Below are positions 9,204 to 17,521 of a stretch of DNA of 64,000 nt, piece by piece; position 1 is the stretch's first letter; every line of letters starts with the position of its first letter. A program made the translations under genes and the position numbers. The notes under the pieces were generated by a model that was given only the letters and a program-made list of their open reading frames with translations, had not been told where the DNA came from and ran no database searches. Where the stretch lies: contig JACCWE010000042.1 of the NCBI GenBank assembly GCA_013697785.1, positions 1 to 64,000 on the forward strand. Direction: 5' to 3'. This DNA comes from Gemmatimonadaceae bacterium. GTDB taxonomy: Bacteria; Gemmatimonadota; Gemmatimonadetes; Gemmatimonadales; Gemmatimonadaceae.

Positions 9204-10448
9204 ATGACGAAGTCTATTGCTTCCGGAGAACTCTCGCGCCGCGGTCAAGCGACTCCCGTGGATCTCATCTGCTTTTCGCATCTACGGTGGGACTTCGTCT
9301 ACCAGCGTCCGCAACACCTGCTGTCGCGATTCGCGCGCCAGGGCCGTGTATTCTACGTGGAAGAGCCCGTGTACGGGGCCGAGTCGGCGCGGTACGAGGA
9401 AACGATTCGGGCGGACGGCGTGCACGTGGTCGTGCCCTGGCTTCCGCACGATCTGCTCGAGGAGACGCGCAACCAACGCCTGCGTGAGCTCATCGATCAG
9501 CTGATCGCGGCAAAGTCGATCTCGAGCTTCGTAGCGTGGTACTACACGCCCATGGCGCTGCCGTGGACGCGGCATCTCGAGCCCGTCGCCGTTGTGTACG
9601 ACTGCATGGACGAGCTCTCGGCGTTCCGCGGTGCGCCGCCGGAGATGGTCGAGCGCGAGAGCGAGCTGATTGCGCTCGCCGATGTCGTGTTTACCGGCGG
9701 CACGAGCCTCTACGAGGCGAAGCGTGTGCGGAGCGACAACGTGCACTGCTTCCCGAGCAGCGTCGACTCGGCGCACTTCGGCAAGGCTCGCACGTTCGAG
9801 AGCGATCCCGCCGATCAGGCCGACATCCCGCATCTGCGTCTGGGCTTCGCCGGAGTCATCGATGAGCGAATGGACATCGAATTGCTGAGCGCGTTGGCAT
9901 TGGCGCGGCCGGAGTGGCATCTCGTGCTGATCGGTCCCGTCGTCAAGATCGATCCCGCCCAGCTGCCGAAACATGACAACATCCACTACCTCGGCCCCAA
10001 GCCGTACGCTGATCTGCCGTCGTACATGGCCGGGTGGGACGTCGCCCTCCTTCCGTTCGCTCTGAACGAGTCGACGCGTTACATCAGCCCGACGAAGACG
10101 CCGGAGTATCTCGCGGCGGGACTCCCGGTGGTGTCGACGCCGATTCGCGATGTGGTCGCGCCGTATGGGATCGCGGAGCTCGCGCGCATCGGCAGAGATG
10201 GGAAGGACTTCGTCGACGCCATCGAAGTGGAGCTCGCGCGCTCCGCCAGCGATCGTCGCAAGTGGCGGTCGCGCGTCGATGGCTTCCTGTCGACGATGTC
10301 GTGGGATCGCACGCAGGAGCAGATGTCCTCGCTCATCGTGCAGGCGATCGCGCTGAAGAGTGCGAAGTCGATGCCCGAGGTCGAAGTGACGCCGCTGCGC
10401 CGTCCGCCTTCGATCGTACAGCGGTTCGACGTCGCGATGGAGGCCTGA
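9204..10448 (+). CDS. Glycosyltransferase (GT-B fold, TuaH-like)
   Basis: About 414 residues from the ATG at 9204; an in-frame ATG at 9126 would add 26. The start region DLICFSHLRWDFVYQRPQHL is typical of GT-B glycosyltransferases that sit beside UDP-galactopyranose mutase. The C-terminal half carries the donor-binding region (YISPTKTPEYLAAGLPVVST, with the conserved Lys and Glu). No membrane segment is seen. It is followed by glf after two bases, so it may transfer galactofuranose to a lipid-linked glycan or a wall polymer. Acceptor specificity is unknown. Confidence 0.85.
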   Translation: MTKSIASGELSRRGQATPVDLICFSHLRWDFVYQRPQHLLSRFARQGRVFYVEEPVYGAESARYEETIRADGVHVVVPWLPHDLLEETRNQRLRELIDQLIAAKSISSFVAWYYTPMALPWTRHLEPVAVVYDCMDELSAFRGAPPEMVERESELIALADVVFTGGTSLYEAKRVRSDNVHCFPSSVDSAHFGKARTFESDPADQADIPHLRLGFAGVIDERMDIELLSALALARPEWHLVLIGPVVKIDPAQLPKHDNIHYLGPKPYADLPSYMAGWDVALLPFALNESTRYISPTKTPEYLAAGLPVVSTPIRDVVAPYGIAELARIGRDGKDFVDAIEVELARSASDRRKWRSRVDGFLSTMSWDRTQEQMSSLIVQAIALKSAKSMPEVEVTPLRRPPSIVQRFDVAMEA

Positions 10449-10450
10449 CG

Positions 10451-11581
10451 ATGTTCGACTACTGTATCGTCGGCGCGGGCTTCGCGGGGAGCGTGCTGGC
10501 CGAGCGGCTGGCACGTGGGAGCGGGAAGCGCGTGCTCGTGGTGGAGAAGCGTTCGCACATCGGTGGCAATGCGTACGACCATTATGATGACGCTGGCATC
10601 CTCGTGCATCGCTATGGTCCGCACATCTTCCACACGAACTCGCGCGACGTCTTTCAGTATCTCTCGCGCTTCACGGAGTGGCGGCCGTACGAGCATCACG
10701 TGCTCGCGAGCGTCGACGGGCAACGCGTGCCGATGCCGATCAACCTCGATACGTTGAACCGCCTGTACTCGCGCAACATGACATCGCAGGAAGCCGAGGC
10801 GTATCTCGCGCAGGTGGCGGAGCCGCACGACCATCCGCGCACGTCGGAGGACGTCGTCGTCGCGCGCGTCGGGCGCGAGCTGTACGAGAAGTTCTTTCGC
10901 AACTATACCCGCAAGCAGTGGGGACTCGATCCGTCGCAGCTCGACGCGAGCGTGACGGCGCGCGTGCCCGTGCGCACGAATCGCGACGCGCGCTACTTCA
11001 CGGATACGTACCAGGCGATGCCGAAGCACGGCTACACGCGGATGTTCGAGAACATGCTCGACCACGACAACATCCACGTGATGCTGCAAACGGACTATCG
11101 CGAAATCGAGGGGCTGATTCCCTACAAGTCGATGATTTACAGTGGTCCCGTCGACGAATACTTCGACAGCTGCTACGGGAAGCTTCCCTATCGCTCGCTC
11201 GAGTTCAAGCACGAGACGCACGATCAGGAATGGTTCCAGGAAGCGCCGGTCGTGAACTTCCCGAACGAGCATCTCTACACGCGCTCGACGGAGTTCAAGT
11301 ATCTGACGGGGCAGAAGCATCCGAAGACGAGCATCGTCTACGAGTATCCGACGGACGACGGCGATCCGTACTATCCGATTCCGCGGCCCGAGAACGCGGA
11401 GCTCTACAAGAAGTACAAGGCGCTCGCGGATGTCGAGTCGCGCACGCGGTTCGTGGGCAGGCTCGCGACCTACAAATACTACAACATGGATCAGGTCGTG
11501 GCTCAGGCGCTCGCGACCTATCAGAAGATCGCTGGCGTCATCGACGGCGCTCACGCACTGGCGACGCCGCTTGCGGAGTAG
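10451..11581 (+). CDS. glf: UDP-galactopyranose mutase
   Basis: 376 residues. The N-terminal GAGFAGSVLAERLA is the FAD dinucleotide-binding motif, followed by EKRSHIGGNAYD and the conserved HRYGPHIFHTNS. FFRNYTRKQWG and the late GRLATYKYYNMDQV match the substrate and flavin contacts of bacterial Glf. The enzyme interconverts UDP-galactopyranose and UDP-galactofuranose. It lies between a glycosyltransferase and a GH1-RmlD fusion, so the organism very likely makes a galactofuranose-containing surface glycan. Confidence 0.96.
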   Translation: MFDYCIVGAGFAGSVLAERLARGSGKRVLVVEKRSHIGGNAYDHYDDAGILVHRYGPHIFHTNSRDVFQYLSRFTEWRPYEHHVLASVDGQRVPMPINLDTLNRLYSRNMTSQEAEAYLAQVAEPHDHPRTSEDVVVARVGRELYEKFFRNYTRKQWGLDPSQLDASVTARVPVRTNRDARYFTDTYQAMPKHGYTRMFENMLDHDNIHVMLQTDYREIEGLIPYKSMIYSGPVDEYFDSCYGKLPYRSLEFKHETHDQEWFQEAPVVNFPNEHLYTRSTEFKYLTGQKHPKTSIVYEYPTDDGDPYYPIPRPENAELYKKYKALADVESRTRFVGRLATYKYYNMDQVVAQALATYQKIAGVIDGAHALATPLAE

Positions 11582-11584
11582 ATC

Positions 11585-13237
11585 GTGTTCGCAGCTCCGA
11601 TCCGCGGCCTGTTGAGCCGCCGCAGTCCGCTCGAGCTGTGGGGCGGAGTCGAGTGCACGGTGAATCGGGTCGGTGACCGCTCGTTCGACCAGATCGCGCG
11701 CACGGGGCACATGTGGCGCCTCGACGATCTCGATCGCTTCGCCGAGCTGGGGATTCGCACGCTGCGCTTTCCTCTCCTGTGGGAGCACGTGCAGCCGGAG
11801 CGCGAGAGCGAGGCCGACTGGCGCGGGTTCGATCTTGCGCTCGAGCGTCTGCGCGAGCTGGGCATTCGTCCGATCGTCGGCCTGCTTCATCACGGCTTTG
11901 GTCCGCGCTGGGTTGATGTGTGCGCCGCTGAATTTTCGGAGCAGTTTGCGCGTTACGCGCGCGCAGTCGCGGAGCGCTATCCGTGGATCGACGCGTATAC
12001 GCCGATCAACGAGCCGCTGACCACCGCGCGCTTCAGTGGCCTGTACGGCCACTGGCACCCGCACGCACGCGACGACGCGACCTTCGCGCGTCTGTTCATC
12101 ACGCAAATCTCTGCGATCTCAGGTGCGATGCGCGCGATTCGCCGCGTGACTCCGGGCGCGGATCTCGTGCAGACCGAGGATCTCGGCAAGGTCGCGAGCA
12201 CGCCTGCGCTCGAATCGCAGCGCGACTTCGAGAATGAGCGGCGCTGGCTCACGTGGGATGCGCTGTGCGGGCGCGTGAATCCGGGTCATGCATGCTGGAG
12301 CTATTTGGCAGAGGCTGCGGGTGATGCCAACCGGATACTCGAGAGGCTCGCCGATGAGCCGTGCGAAGCCGGCGTGATCGGGATCAATCACTACATCACG
12401 AGCGAGCGCTATCTCGATGAGCGCGTGGAGCGGTACGCGCTCGATGAGATCGGAGGGAATGGCCGCGAGGTGTACGCCGACGTCGCGCAGGTGAACGTGG
12501 AGTCGGTGGAGCGCGCCGGGCTCCGCGGATTGCTCCGCGAGTCGTGGGAGCGATATCGGCTTCCGATCGCGATCACCGAGTGCCACATCGGCTGCACGCG
12601 CGAAGAGCAGATGCGATGGCTGTGCGAAGTGTGGAGCGATGCGAGCGACGCGCGTGATGCGGGCGCAGATGTGCGCGCAGTGACGAGCTGGGCGCTGCTC
12701 GGCTCGTACGACTGGAACTCGCTCGTCACTCGCGAGAGCGATCACTATGAGTCGGGCGCGTTCGACGCGCGCGGCGCCGTCCCGCGCCCAACGGCGCTCG
12801 CCGCGATGCTGCACGGGCTGGCGAGCGACGGTCGCTACGAGCATCCGGTGCTCGCGACTCCCGGCTGGTGGCATCGCGGGAAAGCCGGCGCGGCGCGCGG
12901 GCCTTCAATTCTGATTGCGGCCAGCGACGGATCAATGGGCGCCGAGGCCGCCGCCGCGTGCGAGAGCCGCGGGCTCGCGTACGTGCTCCTCGACCACGAT
13001 GCGATCGACATCCACTCGAGCGACTCCGCCGTGTGCGCGCTCGATGCGCATCGCCCCTGGTCCGTCGTCTGCACCACGAGCTACGCGGGCGCACTCGCCG
13101 AAGAGTGCGCGCGACGCGCGATCACACTCGCGACGTGCGACGAGCACGCGCTCGACGTGCACACACTGCTCGATCAGCTCATCGATTCCGACTGTACCAT
13201 TGCAAGCATCTCACCGTTAAATGGTGTGATCGTCTAG
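11585..13237 (+). CDS. GH1-like glycosidase fused to a shortened RmlD-like domain
   Basis: 550 residues with a GTG start, three bases after glf. Residues about 15-425 form a GH-A barrel with candidate catalytic Glu143 (YTPINEP) and Glu332 (AITECHIG). Residues about 440-550 resemble the N-terminal Rossmann part of RmlD/NAD-dependent sugar epimerases: SILIAASDGSMG, then the conserved LDAHRPWSVVCTTSY. The glycine motif is degraded, and the YxxxK catalytic region and sugar-binding half are absent. Longer versions with a complete reductase domain exist, to my knowledge, in other phyla. The tail is probably not catalytic here and may be a scaffold or a relic. Confidence 0.75.
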   Translation: MFAAPIRGLLSRRSPLELWGGVECTVNRVGDRSFDQIARTGHMWRLDDLDRFAELGIRTLRFPLLWEHVQPERESEADWRGFDLALERLRELGIRPIVGLLHHGFGPRWVDVCAAEFSEQFARYARAVAERYPWIDAYTPINEPLTTARFSGLYGHWHPHARDDATFARLFITQISAISGAMRAIRRVTPGADLVQTEDLGKVASTPALESQRDFENERRWLTWDALCGRVNPGHACWSYLAEAAGDANRILERLADEPCEAGVIGINHYITSERYLDERVERYALDEIGGNGREVYADVAQVNVESVERAGLRGLLRESWERYRLPIAITECHIGCTREEQMRWLCEVWSDASDARDAGADVRAVTSWALLGSYDWNSLVTRESDHYESGAFDARGAVPRPTALAAMLHGLASDGRYEHPVLATPGWWHRGKAGAARGPSILIAASDGSMGAEAAAACESRGLAYVLLDHDAIDIHSSDSAVCALDAHRPWSVVCTTSYAGALAEECARRAITLATCDEHALDVHTLLDQLIDSDCTIASISPLNGVIV

Positions 13238-13257
13238 CTCCCCGGAGGAAGTGAATC

Positions 13258-13914
13258 GTGGCAAAAGCAAAGGCGTGGCACTCACTTACCTTCGTGCTCA
13301 TAGCCGCAGCCATACTGACGCAGCTCGTGCTTACGATACAGGGAAGCGGCGTCCAACTGGCGCCGGATCGAAGCATCGCGGGCACGGGCGAGCGAGTGTT
13401 GCGCTTCTTCAGTTTCTTCACGATCCAGAGCAATCTGCTCGCGGCCGGCACCGCGCTCGCGCTCATTCTGCGTCCCGATCGCGACGGGCGCACGTGGCGA
13501 GTGCTGCGCGTCTCCGCCATTCTCGGGATGACCGTCACGTTCATCACCTACATGGCCGTGCTTCGCCCGATCGTGAATGTGCAGGGAGTCTCGAAGCTCA
13601 CGGATATCGCCTTTCACTACATCGCGCCGCTGCTCACGATCATCGGCTGGTACCTCTTTGGCCCCTGGCCGCGCATCGATGTCATGAGCCTCCTCCGCCA
13701 CCTCGTGTGGCCATTCCTCTACTTCGCGTACATTCTCGTGCTTGGCGCCTCCACCGGATGGTATCCGTATCCGTTCATCGACGCCGGCAAGCTCGGATAC
13801 CCACACGTGCTGCGGAATGCATTGGCGCTCACCCTGATGCTCCTGATCCTCGGCGCGATATACCACGTACTCGACACGAAGCTCGGAAAAGCGAAGGCGC
13901 AGCCGCCCCGGTGA
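13258..13914 (+). CDS. Pr6Pr-family integral membrane protein
   Basis: 218 residues, GTG start with a strong GGAGGAA ribosome site seven bases upstream. There are about six membrane helices. FFSFFTIQSNLLAAG, then HYIAPLLTIIGWYLFGP and the YILVLGASTGWYPYPFIDAG segment match the Pr6Pr (FAR-17a/AIG1-like) membrane family, which has no firm role in bacteria. It follows the galactofuranose genes by 20 bases and could be on the same transcript. Confidence 0.8.
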   Translation: MAKAKAWHSLTFVLIAAAILTQLVLTIQGSGVQLAPDRSIAGTGERVLRFFSFFTIQSNLLAAGTALALILRPDRDGRTWRVLRVSAILGMTVTFITYMAVLRPIVNVQGVSKLTDIAFHYIAPLLTIIGWYLFGPWPRIDVMSLLRHLVWPFLYFAYILVLGASTGWYPYPFIDAGKLGYPHVLRNALALTLMLLILGAIYHVLDTKLGKAKAQPPR

Positions 13915-13933
13915 GCGAGCGGCTGCCCTGGCA

Positions 13934-14902
13934 TCACTGCTGAAGCTTCTTCGTCATCATCACCTGCACCGGTTTGCCTGGCGTGGTCATCACCATGATG
14001 CCTCGCGCATCGACGGTCTGATTGGGCGGCGTGAAGATGGCGACGCCGGTGCCGTGCCCCTTCTGCGCCGCGGTGACGGATGCGGTGTCGACCGGGCCGC
14101 CGCTCAATGCACCCGAGATCATGTTCTTGATCGCGTCGGGCGAGAGTGCCTTCGACATCGCTTCCATGTCGCCTACCTGAGACGAGCGCCACCCCGCGGG
14201 GACCTTGCCCTTGTACCACGCCACCACACTATCGAACGAATCGGTGGTGACGATCGACGCCAGCGTCGACTTCTTGTGTCGCAGGGTGTCCGTGCTGATT
14301 CCGCTCGCCACACTGGTGACGTTGCTCGAGTAGCGTGGGAGACCCGTGGAGTCGAACGAGAAGTCGTGCGCCATCTGCAGATTCGGTGGTGGCGGGCCGG
14401 CGGGAGTCGTGTCCACCTTCGCGTTCCCGGTTTCCATCCTGCCTTCGGCCGACTTGATGATCGCGTCGCCCGCGTTGGCGTCGCCGTCCCCAGCCGTGGG
14501 AGGTGGTGGGTCACCGCCTCCGGGCTTTCCGCCGGGGGACTTCCCGCCCGCCACATCTCCGTCTCCGTCGTGACCCTCCAGCTTGCCGCCGCCGCCTTGG
14601 ATTACGCTGTTGGCCCCACCGCCGCCACCACCGCCGCCAGGGCTGCCGCCGCCCTGACCGAAGTGCGCAGGACTTCCATTTCCCCCGTGGCCACCGCCAC
14701 TTGAGATCGAGCCACCACCACCACCGCCTCCGCCGCCACCACCGAGCTGCGGACACTTCTTGAGAAACCACGCGAGCAGAAATCCGAACGCGAAGGCGAC
14801 GAGGATCGCGGCGATCTTCCGCTTCCACTGCTCGTCGCGCGCGCTCCACGCGCCGAGTCTCGAGCGGGACGGCGTCGCGCTATCGACCGAACCGCCAGTC
14901 AC
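13934..14902 (-). CDS. Membrane-anchored glycine-rich protein of unknown function
   Basis: 322 residues from a GTG at 14902 that overlaps the stop of the upstream gene (GTGA). A charged cytoplasmic segment (about 1-29) is followed by one membrane helix (30-47) and Cys50. Next come two long Gly runs and a Gly/Pro-rich linker to about residue 150, then a compact C-terminal domain (about 170-322). The Gly runs are encoded by GGT/GGC-like tandem codons. The topology suggests a domain held at a distance from the inner membrane. I do not recognise the C-terminal domain. It is probably coexpressed with the upstream secreted protein. Confidence 0.7.
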   Translation of the reverse strand: MTGGSVDSATPSRSRLGAWSARDEQWKRKIAAILVAFAFGFLLAWFLKKCPQLGGGGGGGGGGGSISSGGGHGGNGSPAHFGQGGGSPGGGGGGGGANSVIQGGGGKLEGHDGDGDVAGGKSPGGKPGGGDPPPPTAGDGDANAGDAIIKSAEGRMETGNAKVDTTPAGPPPPNLQMAHDFSFDSTGLPRYSSNVTSVASGISTDTLRHKKSTLASIVTTDSFDSVVAWYKGKVPAGWRSSQVGDMEAMSKALSPDAIKNMISGALSGGPVDTASVTAAQKGHGTGVAIFTPPNQTVDARGIMVMTTPGKPVQVMMTKKLQQ

Positions 14903-15477
14903 TTGATCCCCGACGGAGCCTGCACGTTCGCATAGACGTAGTTCGACACCATGTGGCTCTTCCCGAGCGCGCCACCTACGTCGAGAAATATCTCCGTGCG
15001 CAGAACGACGTTGCGGCTCTTCGAGATCCACAATTGATTGTCGCTTTCTCCGCCTTCCGTCTCCGAATGAACCTTCCACACCGCAGTGCTCTCGCCATTG
15101 ACGCTGTCATCCCGAAGATGCGTGCACGTTGCCTTGGAGGTTTTTCTCTTCTCTTCCATATCCTTTCGCATCTCGAGCACGTCGATCGGGCTCTTGACCC
15201 ACTTCCCCCTCACCATCACATAGTCGACGCCGTTGATGAAGACCGACTCCGAGACCGTCGGCTTGCCGCCGTGCAGACGGGCGTCGGTGCCGGCGGTGTC
15301 GACCGTGTACATGTGAAAAGGCTTGTCCCACAGCTTCTCCATCACGCCGAAGATCTGCGTGCACTGCGGGCTCATGCCCTGTGCCGCGAGAGGGGTCGAG
15401 CCGAACAGCGCAAGCGCTATGGCCACGGTGACGATCCGGATTTCCGTGAATCTGGGCTTCGAGGTCAACAGCTTCAT
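14899..15477 (-). CDS. Secreted protein of unknown function
   Basis: 192 residues from the ATG at 15477, which has GGAG nearby; a longer start at 15522 is less likely because it precedes the signal peptide. The N-terminus has a signal (VTVAIALALFGSTPLAAQG) and predicted cleavage after AAQ. The mature part has two spaced cysteines and a GVDYVMVRGKWVKSP patch like other small periplasmic beta proteins from this group. No named family. Translationally coupled to the glycine-rich membrane protein, so the two may interact. The divergent neighbour is a large lipoprotein. Confidence 0.7.
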   Translation of the reverse strand: MKLLTSKPRFTEIRIVTVAIALALFGSTPLAAQGMSPQCTQIFGVMEKLWDKPFHMYTVDTAGTDARLHGGKPTVSESVFINGVDYVMVRGKWVKSPIDVLEMRKDMEEKRKTSKATCTHLRDDSVNGESTAVWKVHSETEGGESDNQLWISKSRNVVLRTEIFLDVGGALGKSHMVSNYVYANVQAPSGIK

Positions 15478-15560
15478 GAGCGCAGCTCCGCAAACGAGTG
15501 AGAACAACGCCGGCGACGCCACTCCGCCGGCACCATCTGCGGCCCACGATGAGGCGAAGC

Positions 15561-15602
15561 CGTTATCCGGTCGTTATGCGAGCCGATAACAGCTGGATAA
15601 CG
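15561..15602. promoter_or_regulatory. Four-part GTTAT/ATAAC operator candidate
   Basis: CGTTATCC (15561-15568) and GGATAACG (15595-15602) form a perfect inverted pair. Between them are CGTTAT (15572-15577) and ATAAC (15586-15590). The two left copies start 11 bases apart, as do the two right copies, about one helical turn. The cluster lies in the divergent region between the secreted-protein pair (start 15477) and the lipoprotein (start 15721). This looks like a cooperative binding site for a dimeric regulator. Confidence 0.5.
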
Positions 15603-15720
15603 ACGACGTCGTAGTCTGCCCGTGCGACTGCCTACGCACTCGCGCCGAGACTACCCCGTCGTCCAGGAGCTGGAACTCATGCCCGTCGCCTCCCGCGAGC
15701 GCCGCACTCGAGTCGCAACC

Positions 15721-17496
15721 ATGAGGGCCTGCCACTTTGCCCTCGTCGCACTTGTGCTCGCTGTCCCCGGCGCGTGCGGCAAGGACAAGCCGGAAGCGCC
15801 CGCGCCACCGCCGCCCCCTCAACTATCCGCGCACGACACGACGCCCGCGGATACGGCCGCCGGCGCTCGCATGGTGCGCGCGGCGCTATCGTCCGAGGCC
15901 GAGAAGGGTGCGGCGATCGGGCATTCAATCGACCCGCATTCGTTGACGCCCACCGAGCTGCGCTTCGGCCGCTCTCCGAAGCAGAGCAGCGCGGTCGTGT
16001 ACCAGGACAGCATCGTGCTCATGGAGAACGGCGACAAGGCGCTGCGATCGATGAGCTCCGACGGCCTGACCTGGCACTTCGACGCGAATGCGCCGCACGT
16101 GAGCGAGATCCAGGCGGGAAAGGTCATCTTCGCGACCGAGCGCTGTGTGGGGACCGTGCTCGGCGTCACGCGCACGGGCGACGATGTGGCCGTCGTGCTC
16201 GGCCCCGTGCAGCTCACGGACGTGATCAAGCAGGGGCACTTCGCGTTCAATCAACCACTCGACCTCAACTCTCTCATCGCGGTCACTGCGCCGGGGTACC
16301 CGTGGCTCGCATCGCAGGACACGCTGGCGCACCATGCGAGTGCCAGGGGGCACATCTCCTCGATCACATACGCACTCGTGTCATCGGACGGGACGTGGAG
16401 GCCGACGCGCACCGTGACTTCGGGCGCAGACGGAAAGCTGGTGCTGACGAAATGGAATCACCCATCACGTCGGCATTCGCGAGGCGGACGAGTGGGCGAC
16501 AGCTTCGTCGTGCCGAAGACGGGTTGGATCAGGGTGCAAGTGCCACAGATCCCATCGGGAATGCCCCAGGGGCTGCCAGGCGTCCCGGGCATTCCAAATC
16601 CGAACGGACAGCTCCCCGCGCCCGCGCCGAGCATTGGTCCTCCGCCGACAGTCGACATCAGTGGCGGACTGGTGGCGACGCCTTGTCTCACCGACTGCGG
16701 AGGGCTCGGCATCAAGCTCTCGTACGATCAGGGAGGCGTGCTCGTCATCGCGTACGCCGTGTTCAAAGTCAAGGACGTGCATCTGCATTTCAACCTCGAC
16801 GTCAGCGGCGGCAAGATTCAGACTGCGGCGCTCGAGTTGAGTGGCGCTGCCGGCTTCGCGGTGCACTTCGAGACCGGAACCACGAAAGACTTCAACGGCA
16901 ACATTCATCAAACAGGACTCGCGCCGATCGACCTCAGCATCCCCGTCGGCGGATTTGGAATGCCGATCTCTGTCCACTTTCTGCAGAGCCTGAGCCTCAA
17001 CACGGGCTTCAGCGCGAAAACGTCGAAGCTCACCGCGGACGGTGATTACTTCGCATCCGGATCGATTCTGGTCGGATACGTGCGCGGGAGCTGGGGCGGC
17101 GCACCTCCCTTGCTCGGCACCAAACAGAATCTCGCCGACAACGTTGGTGGAATCTCAATGGGCATCAATTCGCTCGCCTTCGGGATAAGGCAGGAGGTGC
17201 TCGTCGGCATCGGTGCGCTCGGCTTTTCCGCGGGGCCGTACCTCGCGCTCACGACGGGCACTACGGCTCTCAAGCAATCGTCCGCGACTCCGATCGATTG
17301 TCATCAGGCAACCTTCACGATGGATCTCACCGCGGGAGCCGGATACACGCTTCCGAAGCCGCTCGTCTCGGTGTTCAACTTTTTTCTACGCGCGCTGCAC
17401 GTCAAAGAGTTGGCGCCGAACGGGTCCATCGCGGAGATGCCCCCGCAGCGCGTGGTGGAAATGCTCAGCCAGAGTCCGCACGGCTGTGCGGGGTAG
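15721..17496 (+). CDS. Large lipoprotein of unknown function
   Basis: 591 residues from the ATG at 15721. The signal ends in LAVPGAC, a lipobox, with a proline-rich stretch after the Cys (about 30-40). A Pro/Gly-rich linker at about 300-340 (PSGMPQGLPGVPGIPNPNG) divides the protein into two parts. The C-terminal part is beta-rich and ends in a region with a repeated hydrophobic alternation, possibly a membrane-associated barrel or sandwich. No family recognised. It is divergent from a secreted protein and shares the GTTAT/ATAAC site. Confidence 0.7.
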   Translation: MRACHFALVALVLAVPGACGKDKPEAPAPPPPPQLSAHDTTPADTAAGARMVRAALSSEAEKGAAIGHSIDPHSLTPTELRFGRSPKQSSAVVYQDSIVLMENGDKALRSMSSDGLTWHFDANAPHVSEIQAGKVIFATERCVGTVLGVTRTGDDVAVVLGPVQLTDVIKQGHFAFNQPLDLNSLIAVTAPGYPWLASQDTLAHHASARGHISSITYALVSSDGTWRPTRTVTSGADGKLVLTKWNHPSRRHSRGGRVGDSFVVPKTGWIRVQVPQIPSGMPQGLPGVPGIPNPNGQLPAPAPSIGPPPTVDISGGLVATPCLTDCGGLGIKLSYDQGGVLVIAYAVFKVKDVHLHFNLDVSGGKIQTAALELSGAAGFAVHFETGTTKDFNGNIHQTGLAPIDLSIPVGGFGMPISVHFLQSLSLNTGFSAKTSKLTADGDYFASGSILVGYVRGSWGGAPPLLGTKQNLADNVGGISMGINSLAFGIRQEVLVGIGALGFSAGPYLALTTGTTALKQSSATPIDCHQATFTMDLTAGAGYTLPKPLVSVFNFFLRALHVKELAPNGSIAEMPPQRVVEMLSQSPHGCAG

Positions 17497-17521
17497 CGAC
17501 GACGGTGACGTGGCGGCTCAC

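Noticed and set aside
14530-14760. CRISPR-like or simple tandem repeat array
   Set aside because: The periodic CCG/CCA pattern is explained by runs of Gly and Pro codons in the glycine-rich protein.
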